From positions 1 through 45,934 of the IMG/VR virus record IMGVR_UViG_3300028536_000126: a DNA stretch of 45,934 nucleotides; one strand, given 5' to 3'. Below, in pieces: positions 9,012-15,847 of the stretch. The notes beneath the pieces are model-generated. The model had not been told where the DNA came from. It did no database searches and saw only the letters and a list, made by a program, of their open reading frames with translations. The position numbers were made by a program, and so were the translations under genes. The DNA comes from a virus. The first letter of the stretch is position 1. The number at the start of each line of letters is the position of its first letter.

Positions 9012-9056
9012 ATGTCCAAACCGGACACAACCGGAAGGTTCGATCATGCTTCGTAA
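9012..9056 (+). other. Possible 14-residue leader peptide
   Basis: ATG at 9012 is preceded by AAGGAG at 8998-9003, and the short frame ends in TAA at 9054-9056, ten bases inside the next gene. It might couple translation of the secreted protein that starts at 9046. Short frames with good ribosome sites also occur by chance, so this is only a candidate. Confidence 0.25.
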
Positions 9057-9531
9057 GACTCTGACCGTGCTGGCCGCCTCGGCCGTTATCGCGGGGGGGA
9101 CGGCGGGCGTGGCTTACGCGGACACGCCCGTGAAGTCCTCCACCAGCTGTGTGGTCTCCACCGGCGGGGTGCTCGGCACCATCACCGGCGTGCTGGGCGG
9201 CGGCGGCTCGTGTCTGCTCCCCGGCGGTACCGACACCGATGGCGACAACGACCATCACCGTGGCGGCCACTTCCCCGGCGGCGGCTTCTACGGCGGCGGC
9301 CTCTACGGCTCCTACTGGCAGCGCGGCGGGGTCATCCTGCCCTACAGCCAGGTGGCCAGCTCCTGTGGCTGCTCCAGCCCGGCAAGCTACGGATACACCC
9401 TGGTCGAGCAGCCGCAGCAGGTGCAGGTGGTCCCGGTGGGTGTCGCGGCCGGTGACGGCTCTTGCGCGCTGAACCAGGTCAACTGGGGCGACCCCCGGTT
9501 CCGTGGCGGCGTGCGGTACTTCCGCCGCTGA
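9046..9531 (+). CDS. Secreted Gly-rich protein
   Basis: 161 residues. The N-terminus is a clear signal peptide (MLRKTLTVLAASAVIAGGTA, cleavage probably after AYA at about residue 25). The mature part has a Cys-containing region, an Asp/His stretch (DTDGDNDHHRGGH), a Gly/Tyr-rich segment and a CGC motif, and ends in RRGVRY-like basic residues (FRGGVRYFRR). GGAAGG at 9031-9036 gives the ribosome site. An exported phage product next to a collagen-like membrane protein and a sortase suggests action at the host surface. Family not recognised. Confidence 0.7.
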   Translation: MLRKTLTVLAASAVIAGGTAGVAYADTPVKSSTSCVVSTGGVLGTITGVLGGGGSCLLPGGTDTDGDNDHHRGGHFPGGGFYGGGLYGSYWQRGGVILPYSQVASSCGCSSPASYGYTLVEQPQQVQVVPVGVAAGDGSCALNQVNWGDPRFRGGVRYFRR

Positions 9532-9537
9532 CGGCTG

Positions 9538-9900
9538 ATGCCGCCCATCGCAGTCAGGTGCGTGGACGGCGGTGTGACCGTGGAGGTCGGCGCGGATGGG
9601 CTCACCCGGCTCATCGTGTTCGGCCTCCACGGGTCGGTAAGCGAAGTTTCGTGCTCTCCCGAACAGGTGCAGGAGCTGCTGTGCGCGCTGATCGCTACCC
9701 GTCGGGACGCTTCCCCTGGTGGCTGGTCGCGGTCTGCGCCCTCATCCTCGGCACCGGCTACGCCGTCGGGCACCACGCCGGGCCGCCGCCAGCCCCGGCC
9801 TACTCCGCCCCCGAGCTTTACTCCCCCGGAGTCGTCGGACCACTGGCACCTCCGCCCAACCCACCACACCGGGCTGAGCAGCCCGTGGGGCCAGTACTGA
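9538..9900 (+). CDS. Possible small gene overlapping the sortase start
   Basis: 120 codons from ATG at 9538. The first 55 residues look like a real small domain (VTVEVGADGLTRLIVFG, then SCSPEQVQELLCALIATRR). From 9681 onward the frame overlaps the sortase gene by 220 bases and becomes Ser/Pro-rich, with third-position usage that favours the sortase frame. Either the gene is real with a long overlap, or a shorter gene has lost its stop. The protein is not recognised. Confidence 0.45.
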   Translation: MPPIAVRCVDGGVTVEVGADGLTRLIVFGLHGSVSEVSCSPEQVQELLCALIATRRDASPGGWSRSAPSSSAPATPSGTTPGRRQPRPTPPPSFTPPESSDHWHLRPTHHTGLSSPWGQY

Positions 9901-10469
9901 CCTCGGTCCCGGCGCATGTACCGGCGGTCGACTCCAGCCCCCTGGCGACCGTCTCAGCCCCGGCTCCGGCGTATCCGAGCGTGACCGGGCTGACCATTCC
10001 CGCGCTGGGCATCAACACCGGCCTGGTGATCAAGGTGGGGGTGCAGCCGGACGGCTCGATGGAAACCCCGCCCCTCTCCCGGGTCCAGGAGCTGGGCTGG
10101 TACTGCCCGAACCTGCACACCGACGCGCCCGGTTGCGGCGCCCCGGTGCCCGGCGACCCGGGCCCGGCGACCCTGGTCGCGCACGTGGACGGCCAAGGCA
10201 AGCTGGGCCTGTTCGCCAAGCTGTTCCAGCTCAAGACCGGCGATCAGGTCACCGTGCACCGTTCCGATCACCAGGTGGCCATCTTCACCGTCACCGACCT
10301 GGCCATGGCCGACAAGGCCAGCTTCCCCGGCCAGCAGATCTTCGGCGACACCGCCGACCCCGAACTCCGGTTGATCACCTGCGGTGGCCCGTTCGACCCG
10401 GCCGCGCGCAGCTACACCCAGAACGTGGTGGTCTCCGCCCGACTCACCTCATTGCGTGCCGCCGGCTAG
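9681..10469 (+). CDS. Sortase, class E/F-like
   Basis: 262 residues from GTG at 9681, with AGGAG at 9671-9675. Sortases are membrane-bound cysteine transpeptidases that cut a sorting motif and join proteins to the cell wall or to each other. Residues about 12-30 form the membrane anchor (FPWWLVAVCALILGTGYAV), then a Pro-rich linker, then the sortase domain from about residue 110 (GLTIPALGINTGLVIKVG). The triad is visible: His168 in LVAHVDG, Cys234 in LRLITCGG, Arg243 in PAARSYTQNVVV. Domain length and Cys-to-Arg spacing fit the actinobacterial class E/F group. A phage-coded sortase is unusual. Upstream in-frame sequence to 9462 exists but overlaps the preceding gene and looks non-coding. Confidence 0.85.
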   Translation: MRADRYPSGRFPWWLVAVCALILGTGYAVGHHAGPPPAPAYSAPELYSPGVVGPLAPPPNPPHRAEQPVGPVLTSVPAHVPAVDSSPLATVSAPAPAYPSVTGLTIPALGINTGLVIKVGVQPDGSMETPPLSRVQELGWYCPNLHTDAPGCGAPVPGDPGPATLVAHVDGQGKLGLFAKLFQLKTGDQVTVHRSDHQVAIFTVTDLAMADKASFPGQQIFGDTADPELRLITCGGPFDPAARSYTQNVVVSARLTSLRAAG

Positions 10470-10471
10470 TC

Positions 10472-10699
10472 GTGACGCCGGGCGAACGGACCTGGTCGGG
10501 CGCCCTGCGGTTCTTATGCCTGGACATCGGGCGCGCCCTCTACCTGCAAGAAGTGCACGCCGACGACGGCTCCGGGCACTGCCGCGGCTGCCACTCGCAG
10601 ACAACGTGGAGCTGTCATCCGTGCGCCGCACGCCAGCTGGCCGACGAGGCGGTGGCGCGCCTCATTCCCCTGCAGAGAGGTAGCGATGACCGCACGTAA
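10472..10699 (+). CDS. Small Cys-rich (zinc-binding-like) protein
   Basis: 75 residues from GTG two bases after the sortase stop. The central part has CRGCH and CHPC pairs spaced 8 residues apart, a typical small zinc ribbon or knuckle, followed by an Ala/Arg-rich helix. It overlaps the next gene by 14 bases. Function unknown; DNA or protein binding is possible. Confidence 0.6.
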   Translation: MTPGERTWSGALRFLCLDIGRALYLQEVHADDGSGHCRGCHSQTTWSCHPCAARQLADEAVARLIPLQRGSDDRT

Positions 10700-11114
10700 G
10701 CCCCCCGAGGAGCCGGTGGTTGCACCGCCCACCCACCCGCTACCAACTCAGCCGGAGGCCGCCAACCCGGGCTGGTTCCCGGTGACCAGCGACGAGTTCG
10801 AACGCCGCATGGCCGGGGTCGATCAGGCCCTCCACATCATCGGCCGCCACATCCGGGCGGTCGAGCAGATCGTTACCCAGTTAGGAGAGACCATCGTGTC
10901 TTCCGCACAGGACGTCATCAACGCTGTCGCCGCCGAGCTCCAGCAGGAGGACTCGGACCTGAACGCCGCGGTCGCCGCCATCCAGGCGTGGATTGCCGCG
11001 CAGCCGGCCAGCGTGGATGTCAGCGCCCTGCAGCCGATCGCGGACCAGCTCAAGGCCACGGTGGCCGCGACCGCCGCGCTGGTACCGCCCGTTACGCCCC
11101 CGGCCGGGGGCTGA
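10686..11114 (+). CDS. Helical virion-type protein with possible internal start
   Basis: 142 residues. Residues 1-40 are Pro-rich; the remainder is Ala/Gln/Val-rich helix (DLNAAVAAIQAWIAAQ). An internal GTG at 10896 is preceded by AGGAGA at 10883-10888 with ideal spacing. The resulting 72-residue product (VSSAQDVINAV, ending ALVPPVTPPAGG) resembles small stand-alone helical proteins seen in actinophage tail/lysis regions. The gene may therefore give a long and a short form. Confidence 0.65.
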   Translation: MTARKPPEEPVVAPPTHPLPTQPEAANPGWFPVTSDEFERRMAGVDQALHIIGRHIRAVEQIVTQLGETIVSSAQDVINAVAAELQQEDSDLNAAVAAIQAWIAAQPASVDVSALQPIADQLKATVAATAALVPPVTPPAGG

Positions 11115-11201
11115 TCAACCCCTCGCACAAGACCCGGTCGGTGGCGCGTTCCTCGCCTGTGCGCGCCACCGACCGGCCCTTAGCCCAGGAAAGGCGAGTT
11201 C

Positions 11202-12173
11202 ATGGGCAGATGGGATTGGACCGGCGAGCGCTGGGAGCACAGCGACGCACCCGATGATCCGGTGACCGACAAGCTGCCGACGTTCCCGAAGATCACCACC
11301 GTGGAGCAGGCCCAGGCGGTCGCCGACGCGCTGCTGGAGAAGGTGCGCGGCGCCGCCTCGGAGGTGACGCTGACCCGCTCGGTGATCGACATTCTTACCA
11401 CCAACGGCGTTATCCGGGCACCGGAGGTGGTGGAGCTGGCCGGCGCCGCTGGGCTCGACCTGGCGGCGGCGGCCACGCTCCTGGAGAAGGAATCCGGCGG
11501 TGGCCTGAACCTGTGGGGCCATGATCCGGTGAACACCGGCGGCATCTACACCAAGGGCGGCCAGGTCACCCAGGGCGCCTACATGGCCTACAAGACGCAG
11601 CGCTCCCGACTGGGCTGCCAGGGGGTCGGACCGTGCCAGCTGACCTACGGGCCGCTGCAGGACCAGGCCGACGCGGCCGGTGGCTGTTGGGACTGGCGCA
11701 CCAACGTCAAGATCGGGTTCCGGCTGCTGGCCAACTACGCCAACGGCGCGGATCTGCGGACCGCGTTCCGCCGCTACAACGGCAGCGGGCCGGCCGCCGA
11801 GAACTACGCCAACGACGCGATGGGCCGCTACACCGCGTGGCGGGCCCGGCTCAACGGAGCGGAGACAGAAGACATGGCCTCGGTTCCGCAGGACCAGTGG
11901 AACGCGGTCTACCAGCAGCTGTGCGGGGTATTCGCCGCATGGGGTGGCGGGCTGACCGACGACAAGGGCACACCGTATGACCTGCTGCAATTTATGCTGC
12001 GGGCGAACGTGCAGCTGCATCAGCTCACCCTGCAACTCGATGCGCTGGAAAACCGGCTGAATTCGCTGCCGCTCGGCGCGCCCACTGGTAATGCGCTCAC
12101 CAGCGAGGACGATGTGAATCGCATCGTGGCCGGGGTATTGGACAAGCTCAGTAGCAGCATGAAGGGAAAGTGA
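11202..12173 (+). CDS. Endolysin, lysozyme/transglycosylase-like
   Basis: 323 residues; AAGG at 11189-11192 precedes ATG. It should cut the glycan strands of peptidoglycan at lysis. Residues about 85-225 form a lysozyme-like fold: LEKESGGGLNLWGHDP with the likely catalytic Glu97, GCQGVGPCQLTYGPLQDQ, and RRYNGSGPAAENYANDAM, all characteristic of actinophage lysins of the goose-type/transglycosylase kind. The C-terminal about 90 residues are helical and carry no recognisable wall-binding domain. There is no signal peptide, so release should depend on the holin encoded downstream. Confidence 0.85.
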   Translation: MGRWDWTGERWEHSDAPDDPVTDKLPTFPKITTVEQAQAVADALLEKVRGAASEVTLTRSVIDILTTNGVIRAPEVVELAGAAGLDLAAAATLLEKESGGGLNLWGHDPVNTGGIYTKGGQVTQGAYMAYKTQRSRLGCQGVGPCQLTYGPLQDQADAAGGCWDWRTNVKIGFRLLANYANGADLRTAFRRYNGSGPAAENYANDAMGRYTAWRARLNGAETEDMASVPQDQWNAVYQQLCGVFAAWGGGLTDDKGTPYDLLQFMLRANVQLHQLTLQLDALENRLNSLPLGAPTGNALTSEDDVNRIVAGVLDKLSSSMKGK

Positions 12174-12826
12174 TGCGCGCACTGCTGGTGGCGCTGTCGC
12201 TGACCCTGCTGGCCGCGTGTGCCCCGCTGTACGTTTCCCCGGCGCCCGCTCCCTCACCGGCGCCCGCTCCCTCACCCGCCGCGACCAACGCCGGGATGAC
12301 GCCCCCGGCGGACCTGGCCGCGCCCCCGGTGCAGATCCTGCCGGCCAGCTCGCACGTGTCCGGCCTGCCGTACTCGGCGCACTGCGTGGCCCCGGTGGTG
12401 GCCGGTGGCACCCTGCCGGACCACACCTGCACCCCGGGCGCCGCGTCGTCGGCCGTCACCCAGGCCAACATCCACACCACCATCTGCGTGTCCGGCTATA
12501 CCGCGAAGATCCGCCCGTCGGCGTCCGAGACCGGCGCGGTGAAGAAGGCCGCGATGAAGGCGTACGGCGAGGCCTCCTCGGCCAGCACCGACACCGAGCT
12601 CGACCACTTGGTGCCACTGGAGCTCGGTGGCTCCAACGACGTGTCCAACCTCTGGCCGGAGCCCTCGGACGAGCCCGGCCAGGGCTTCCGCAACACCAAG
12701 GACACCGTGGAGAACGACCTGCGTTCGGCGCTGTGCCACGCCGGTTCCACGCTGCGCCTGACCGATCTGCAGTCCTGGATTGCCGCCGACTGGACGACCG
12801 CCGAGCACAAGGCCGGCCTCAACTAG
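12173..12826 (+). CDS. Exported lipoprotein with HNH-like nuclease domain
   Basis: 217 residues from ATG at 12173, which overlaps the endolysin stop. The N-terminus is a lipoprotein signal with lipobox LLAAC (Cys at residue 16), followed by a Pro/Ala repeat linker (PAPSPAPAPSPA). The C-terminal part contains ELDHLVPLELGGSNDVSNLW and KDTVENDLRSALC, the pattern of an HNH-type nuclease family found in secreted bacterial proteins. A nuclease tethered outside the membrane could degrade incoming DNA (superinfection exclusion) or host DNA at lysis; this is inference. Four Cys in the mature region may form disulfides. Confidence 0.75.
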   Translation: MRALLVALSLTLLAACAPLYVSPAPAPSPAPAPSPAATNAGMTPPADLAAPPVQILPASSHVSGLPYSAHCVAPVVAGGTLPDHTCTPGAASSAVTQANIHTTICVSGYTAKIRPSASETGAVKKAAMKAYGEASSASTDTELDHLVPLELGGSNDVSNLWPEPSDEPGQGFRNTKDTVENDLRSALCHAGSTLRLTDLQSWIAADWTTAEHKAGLN

Positions 12827-12837
12827 TCGATCACTGT

Positions 12838-12870
12838 AACTTTTCGCCGAATTTTATAACGGCGGAAGTT
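12838..12870. other. A/T-rich stem-loop between lipoprotein and holin genes
   Basis: An imperfect inverted repeat of about 11 bp (AACTTTTCGCCG paired with CGGCGGAAGTT, one bulge) closes a 10-base A/T loop. It is the most A/T-rich spot in the region and has no T-run after it. It may slow or attenuate transcription, stabilise the holin message or hold a promoter. Confidence 0.4.
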
Positions 12871-12900
12871 AATAACCCCCGTTGAGAGGGGCATTTCCCC

Positions 12901-13221
12901 GTGTTCTCTGCCGCCTTCTGGGCGCAGGCCATCGAGCGCGCGCTGAAGACCGCCGCGCAGGCCCTGCTGATCGTCTGGGGCGCCTCCCAGGTCAACGTGC
13001 TGTCCGTGGCCAGCTGGACCACCGCGCTGTCGGTGGTCCTCTCGGCCGGTGTGGTGTCGCTGGTGACATCGCTGGGCAGCCTGCCGTTCGGGCCCACCGC
13101 GTCGCCGTCTCTGGTCGAGCCGCTGCCGCCGCTGCCCGTTCCTCCTGTCCCGGCCGCGCCGGTCGCGGCGCCGCCGAAGACCCGGTCCACGCCGGCCCGC
13201 GGTGTCCACGAGAAGGAGTGA
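12901..13221 (+). CDS. Holin, phage r1t-like
   Basis: 106 residues from GTG at 12901. The protein forms membrane lesions that release the endolysin. Two hydrophobic segments are visible (ALKTAAQALLIVWGASQVNV and TALSVVLSAGVVSLVTSLGS), and the start (FWAQAIERALKTAAQALL) plus the end of the second segment (TSPSL-like ASPSL) match the pattern of r1t-type holins common in actinophages. A Pro-rich, then charged C-terminal tail follows. It sits just after the endolysin and before two more small membrane proteins. Confidence 0.8.
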   Translation: MFSAAFWAQAIERALKTAAQALLIVWGASQVNVLSVASWTTALSVVLSAGVVSLVTSLGSLPFGPTASPSLVEPLPPLPVPPVPAAPVAAPPKTRSTPARGVHEKE

Positions 13222-13225
13222 TCCC

Positions 13226-13387
13226 GTGATCGTCCTTGGTGTGATCTTGCTGCTGCTCGGCTGGCTGCTCGGCATCGGGCTGCTCTACACGCTGGGCATC
13301 ATCGTGTTGGTCGTCGGCCTGGTGCTGCTGCTGCTCGGCTCGATGGGTCACGGCCCGGCGGGACCGTGGAACGGCCGGTGGTACTGA
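13226..13387 (+). CDS. Small two-pass membrane protein, DUF6131-like
   Basis: 53 residues from GTG at 13226 with AAGGAG at 13213-13218. Almost the whole chain is hydrophobic (VILLLLGWLLGIGLLYTLGI, then a second Leu/Val/Gly segment), ending GPWNGRWY. This resembles small DUF6131-type actinobacterial membrane proteins. In a lysis cassette it could be a second holin or an antiholin. An in-frame upstream start would overlap the holin gene and is less likely. Confidence 0.65.
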   Translation: MIVLGVILLLLGWLLGIGLLYTLGIIVLVVGLVLLLLGSMGHGPAGPWNGRWY

Positions 13388-13605
13388 TGCTGCTCGCCGC
13401 CTCCGAGATCCTGCCGGCCTGGACCGGCATCGCGGCGGCCCTGATCGGGTTCATCTGCTCGATCATCGGCCTGATCTTCTACCTGATCCCGCAGACCTCG
13501 CCACGCTGGGGCATCTGGATCATCGTGGCGTGCCTGCTGTACGGCTTCGCCCTGCTGTTCGGCAACGTCGGGATCGTCTTCTCGCACGCCGGATTCACTG
13601 GCTGA
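13387..13605 (+). CDS. Small two-pass membrane protein of the lysis cassette
   Basis: 72 residues from ATG at 13387, sharing a base with the preceding stop; GTG codons at 13366 and 13378 are alternatives. Two membrane segments (TGIAAALIGFICSIIGLIFY and WGIWIIVACLLYGFALLF) are joined by a short Pro/Arg loop. Possible holin partner; no specific family recognised. Confidence 0.65.
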   Translation: MLLAASEILPAWTGIAAALIGFICSIIGLIFYLIPQTSPRWGIWIIVACLLYGFALLFGNVGIVFSHAGFTG

Positions 13606-13949
13606 TGGCGGCGCTGGAATACGACCTGGTGATCAACCAGGGGGAGACCTGGTCCGTCGCCTTCCCGGTGATGGACGGCGCCGGGGCGCCGCTGGTGGTG
13701 GACGGCTGGCACGCCCGCGCGCAGGTCCGCCCGACCATCAGCTCAGCGGCGGTATTCGAGTGGAACAACACCACCCTGGACAACGCCGTCGTCTCCGGCA
13801 CCAGCGTGCAGCTCAAGCTCGACCCGCGCGACACCGCCTTCTGGGCGTTCGCCACCGCGCTGTACGACCTGGAGCTGACCGACCCGCAAGGCGGCATCAC
13901 GCGTATCGCCGAGGGCAAGGTCATCCTCAAGGCGGAAGTCACTCGCTAG
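13605..13949 (+). CDS. Baseplate/tail-fibre adaptor-like protein
   Basis: 114 residues from ATG at 13605, overlapping the previous stop. The opening YDLVINQGETWSVAFPVMDG and the following short beta strands match the small Ig-like phage proteins that begin with an INQGxTW motif and are usually coded next to baseplate or fibre genes. The gene is the last before a terminator. Confidence 0.65.
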   Translation: MAALEYDLVINQGETWSVAFPVMDGAGAPLVVDGWHARAQVRPTISSAAVFEWNNTTLDNAVVSGTSVQLKLDPRDTAFWAFATALYDLELTDPQGGITRIAEGKVILKAEVTR

Positions 13950-13965
13950 TCGCTCCCTAAGTCAG

Positions 13966-13991
13966 GGCCCCGTTCACGCGGGGCCTTTTTT
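13966..13991 (+). terminator. Rho-independent terminator
   Basis: A perfect 7-bp stem (GGCCCCG / CGGGGCC) with a 6-base loop is followed at once by six T. It lies 16 bases after the stop of the preceding gene and should end the lysis transcript. Confidence 0.9.
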
Positions 13992-14013
13992 GATGTCAAG
14001 AGAAGGGGTCCCC

Positions 14014-14241
14014 GTGGCCGCCAATCCGATTCGCACCTGCCTGGCGTGCGGGCAGACCGACGATCACCCGCGCCACGTGATCGCCCTGCCCGATGGCAAC
14101 GACGTCAATTACCACATGGACTGCCACAAGATCGTCACGAACTGCGAGCACTGCACGCCGGTCGTGGACAGTTCCGACGGCGCCAAGGGCGACGACCTGC
14201 GCGCCCACATCATCAGCATCAACGCCGAGGGAGCCGAGTAG
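14014..14241 (+). CDS. Small zinc-finger-like protein
   Basis: 75 residues from GTG at 14014, with AAGGGG about seven bases upstream. Cys/His pairs are visible in RTCLACGQTDDHPRH, HMDCH and CEHC, consistent with two metal sites. Similar short Cys/His proteins are common in actinophages; function unknown. It begins the fibre gene block after the terminator. Confidence 0.65.
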   Translation: MAANPIRTCLACGQTDDHPRHVIALPDGNDVNYHMDCHKIVTNCEHCTPVVDSSDGAKGDDLRAHIISINAEGAE

Positions 14242-14646
14242 ATGGCCGCCAATGTCATTCAGGCCGAGGCGAACAAGCTTCTCGATGCCAGTCTCGCTGG
14301 GACCGCCTACACGACACACCCGACGCCGATCAACCTGCGGCTGATGACCGCCAACGGATCGAGCACGTCGGCCGGCACTGAGGTGACCAACGCTGGCGGC
14401 TCGACCTACGCGGCGCAGGCCACGGCGTGGGCCGCGGCGTCGGCTGGCTCGAAGGCCACCAACGCGGCGATCACGTTCACCAACATGCCCGGAACTGGCG
14501 GCGTGACCGTCAACGGTATCGAGCTGTGGGATTCCACCGGTACCCCGCTGCGGGTCTGGTGGGGAGCGCTGACCACCCCCAAGACCACCGGCCTGGGCGA
14601 CACGCTGACCTTCCCGTCCGGCTCGATCGTCGCCACTCTGACGTAG
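14242..14646 (+). CDS. Tail-fibre-associated protein
   Basis: 134 residues, starting on the base after the preceding stop. It is Ala/Thr/Gly/Ser-rich with predicted beta structure (NLRLMTANGSSTSAGTEVTN, later GGVTVNGIELWDSTGTP). Proteins of this size and pattern accompany fibre genes in several actinophages, where they probably form part of the tail tip or capsid decoration. No catalytic motif. Confidence 0.6.
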   Translation: MAANVIQAEANKLLDASLAGTAYTTHPTPINLRLMTANGSSTSAGTEVTNAGGSTYAAQATAWAAASAGSKATNAAITFTNMPGTGGVTVNGIELWDSTGTPLRVWWGALTTPKTTGLGDTLTFPSGSIVATLT

Positions 14647-14653
14647 TTGCTCA

Positions 14654-15346
14654 GTGGCTGACACGATCAGCGCGAGCGGCTCGTTCGTCAGCGCGACCGG
14701 AACGAGCCTGGTCACCTTGTCGGTCAATCCGACCGCCGTGGGCGACGCGTTCATGTTCACCACGTCCTACATCGCCTCCGCCACCCTGAGCTCGGTGTCG
14801 GGCGGCGGGTGCACCACCTGGACGAAGCTCGTGGGGGCATTCACCGCCTACTCGGGGTCCGCCAAGCTGGATCTATGGATGGGCGTCGTCACCGCCACCG
14901 GGTCGTCCACCATCACCATCTCCGGTACGGGCCTGACCAACACGCAGCGCCTCTGTGCGCAGCAGTTCACCTCGGGCGGCGGCTCGGGCACCACGTGGGC
15001 GCAGGACGGATCCGGCGGCACGAAAACGAATGCGTCGAGTGCCACCATCACATTCCCCACGATGACTCCGGGGGGCAGTAACCGGCTGTTTATGGGTTAC
15101 GGCTTGGTGGCCAACTCGGCGAGCGCCGGCAGCCAGACCGCCGGCTACACGCTGGACTTGGATCCGGGCAGCAACCCGTTCATGTTCAATCCGAGCGTCT
15201 CCACGGCTCAAACACCGACCTGCACGCAAACGGCGGGCCTATCAGGAACGATCGCCGCTTTGGTAACGGCGACGAATCCGGTCACTTTTCGCCCGCAGAT
15301 CTTAATGCCGTATCGCGCGGCTGTTCAGCGCGCCGCCACCTTCTAA
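14654..15346 (+). CDS. Beta-rich virion protein, possible fibre or decoration
   Basis: 230 residues from GTG at 14654. The sequence is Thr/Ser/Gly-rich and resembles adhesin-like sandwich domains (VTLSVNPTAVGDAFMFTTSY, then SSTITISGTGLTN). Its layout recalls the N-terminal module of the gene at 4836-6956. It lies in the fibre block and is probably structural. Confidence 0.55.
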   Translation: MADTISASGSFVSATGTSLVTLSVNPTAVGDAFMFTTSYIASATLSSVSGGGCTTWTKLVGAFTAYSGSAKLDLWMGVVTATGSSTITISGTGLTNTQRLCAQQFTSGGGSGTTWAQDGSGGTKTNASSATITFPTMTPGGSNRLFMGYGLVANSASAGSQTAGYTLDLDPGSNPFMFNPSVSTAQTPTCTQTAGLSGTIAALVTATNPVTFRPQILMPYRAAVQRAATF

Positions 15347-15355
15347 GGAGCCTCT

Positions 15356-15841
15356 GTGGCTGATCAGTATTTCGCCGCGTCCGAGGCGATCAACCTGGGG
15401 GCGGCGACCGCGCTCGTCACGCTGGACGTCGCGTCCGCCGCCGCTGCCCGGCGCATGAATCTCAACGAGCTGGGCGTGACGTTCAATGGCACCGTGGCCA
15501 CCGCTGTGCCGGTAATCGTGCGGCTGGTTCGCCTCACGGTCGCGCCGGTGGGTGGCGGCACGGTGACCCAGGCGGCGACACCGCTGGACTCGTCCTCTCC
15601 GGCGTCGTCCTACACCGCGTACCAGCCCACCACCGCAACGCCCGGCGTTTACGGCACCACGGCGCCAACGGTGGGTGTCACGCTGCGCACCTGGTACGTG
15701 CCGCCCACCAGCGGCATTGTGGTTCAGTTCCCGCTCGGACAGGAGCCGGATGGGCCGGCCACCACGGCGGCGGGCCTCGGCATCCAGTGCGTGGCCCCGG
15801 CCGCCGTAGCCTGCAGCAGCTACTTCGTCTGGACCGAGTAG
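15356..15841 (+). CDS. Virion-associated protein
   Basis: 161 residues from GTG at 15356 with AAGGAG at 15345-15350. The sequence is beta-rich (RMNLNELGVTFNGTVATAVP, later TLRTWYVPPTSGIVVQFPLG) and ends SSYFVWTE. It resembles small capsid- or tail-decorating proteins of actinophages. Exact role not recognised. Confidence 0.55.
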   Translation: MADQYFAASEAINLGAATALVTLDVASAAAARRMNLNELGVTFNGTVATAVPVIVRLVRLTVAPVGGGTVTQAATPLDSSSPASSYTAYQPTTATPGVYGTTAPTVGVTLRTWYVPPTSGIVVQFPLGQEPDGPATTAAGLGIQCVAPAAVACSSYFVWTE

Positions 15842-15847
15842 CACCTG

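Noticed and set aside
8149-9531. LPXTG sorting signals in the collagen-like and secreted proteins as sortase substrates
   Set aside because: Neither C-terminus has LPXTG or a following membrane segment and basic tail; LLPGG in the secreted protein is internal and does not fit.
9462-9680. N-terminal extension of the sortase
   Set aside because: The extra 73 codons are Arg-rich, overlap the preceding secreted protein gene and lack a ribosome site; GTG at 9681 has AGGAG at the right distance and sits just before the membrane anchor.
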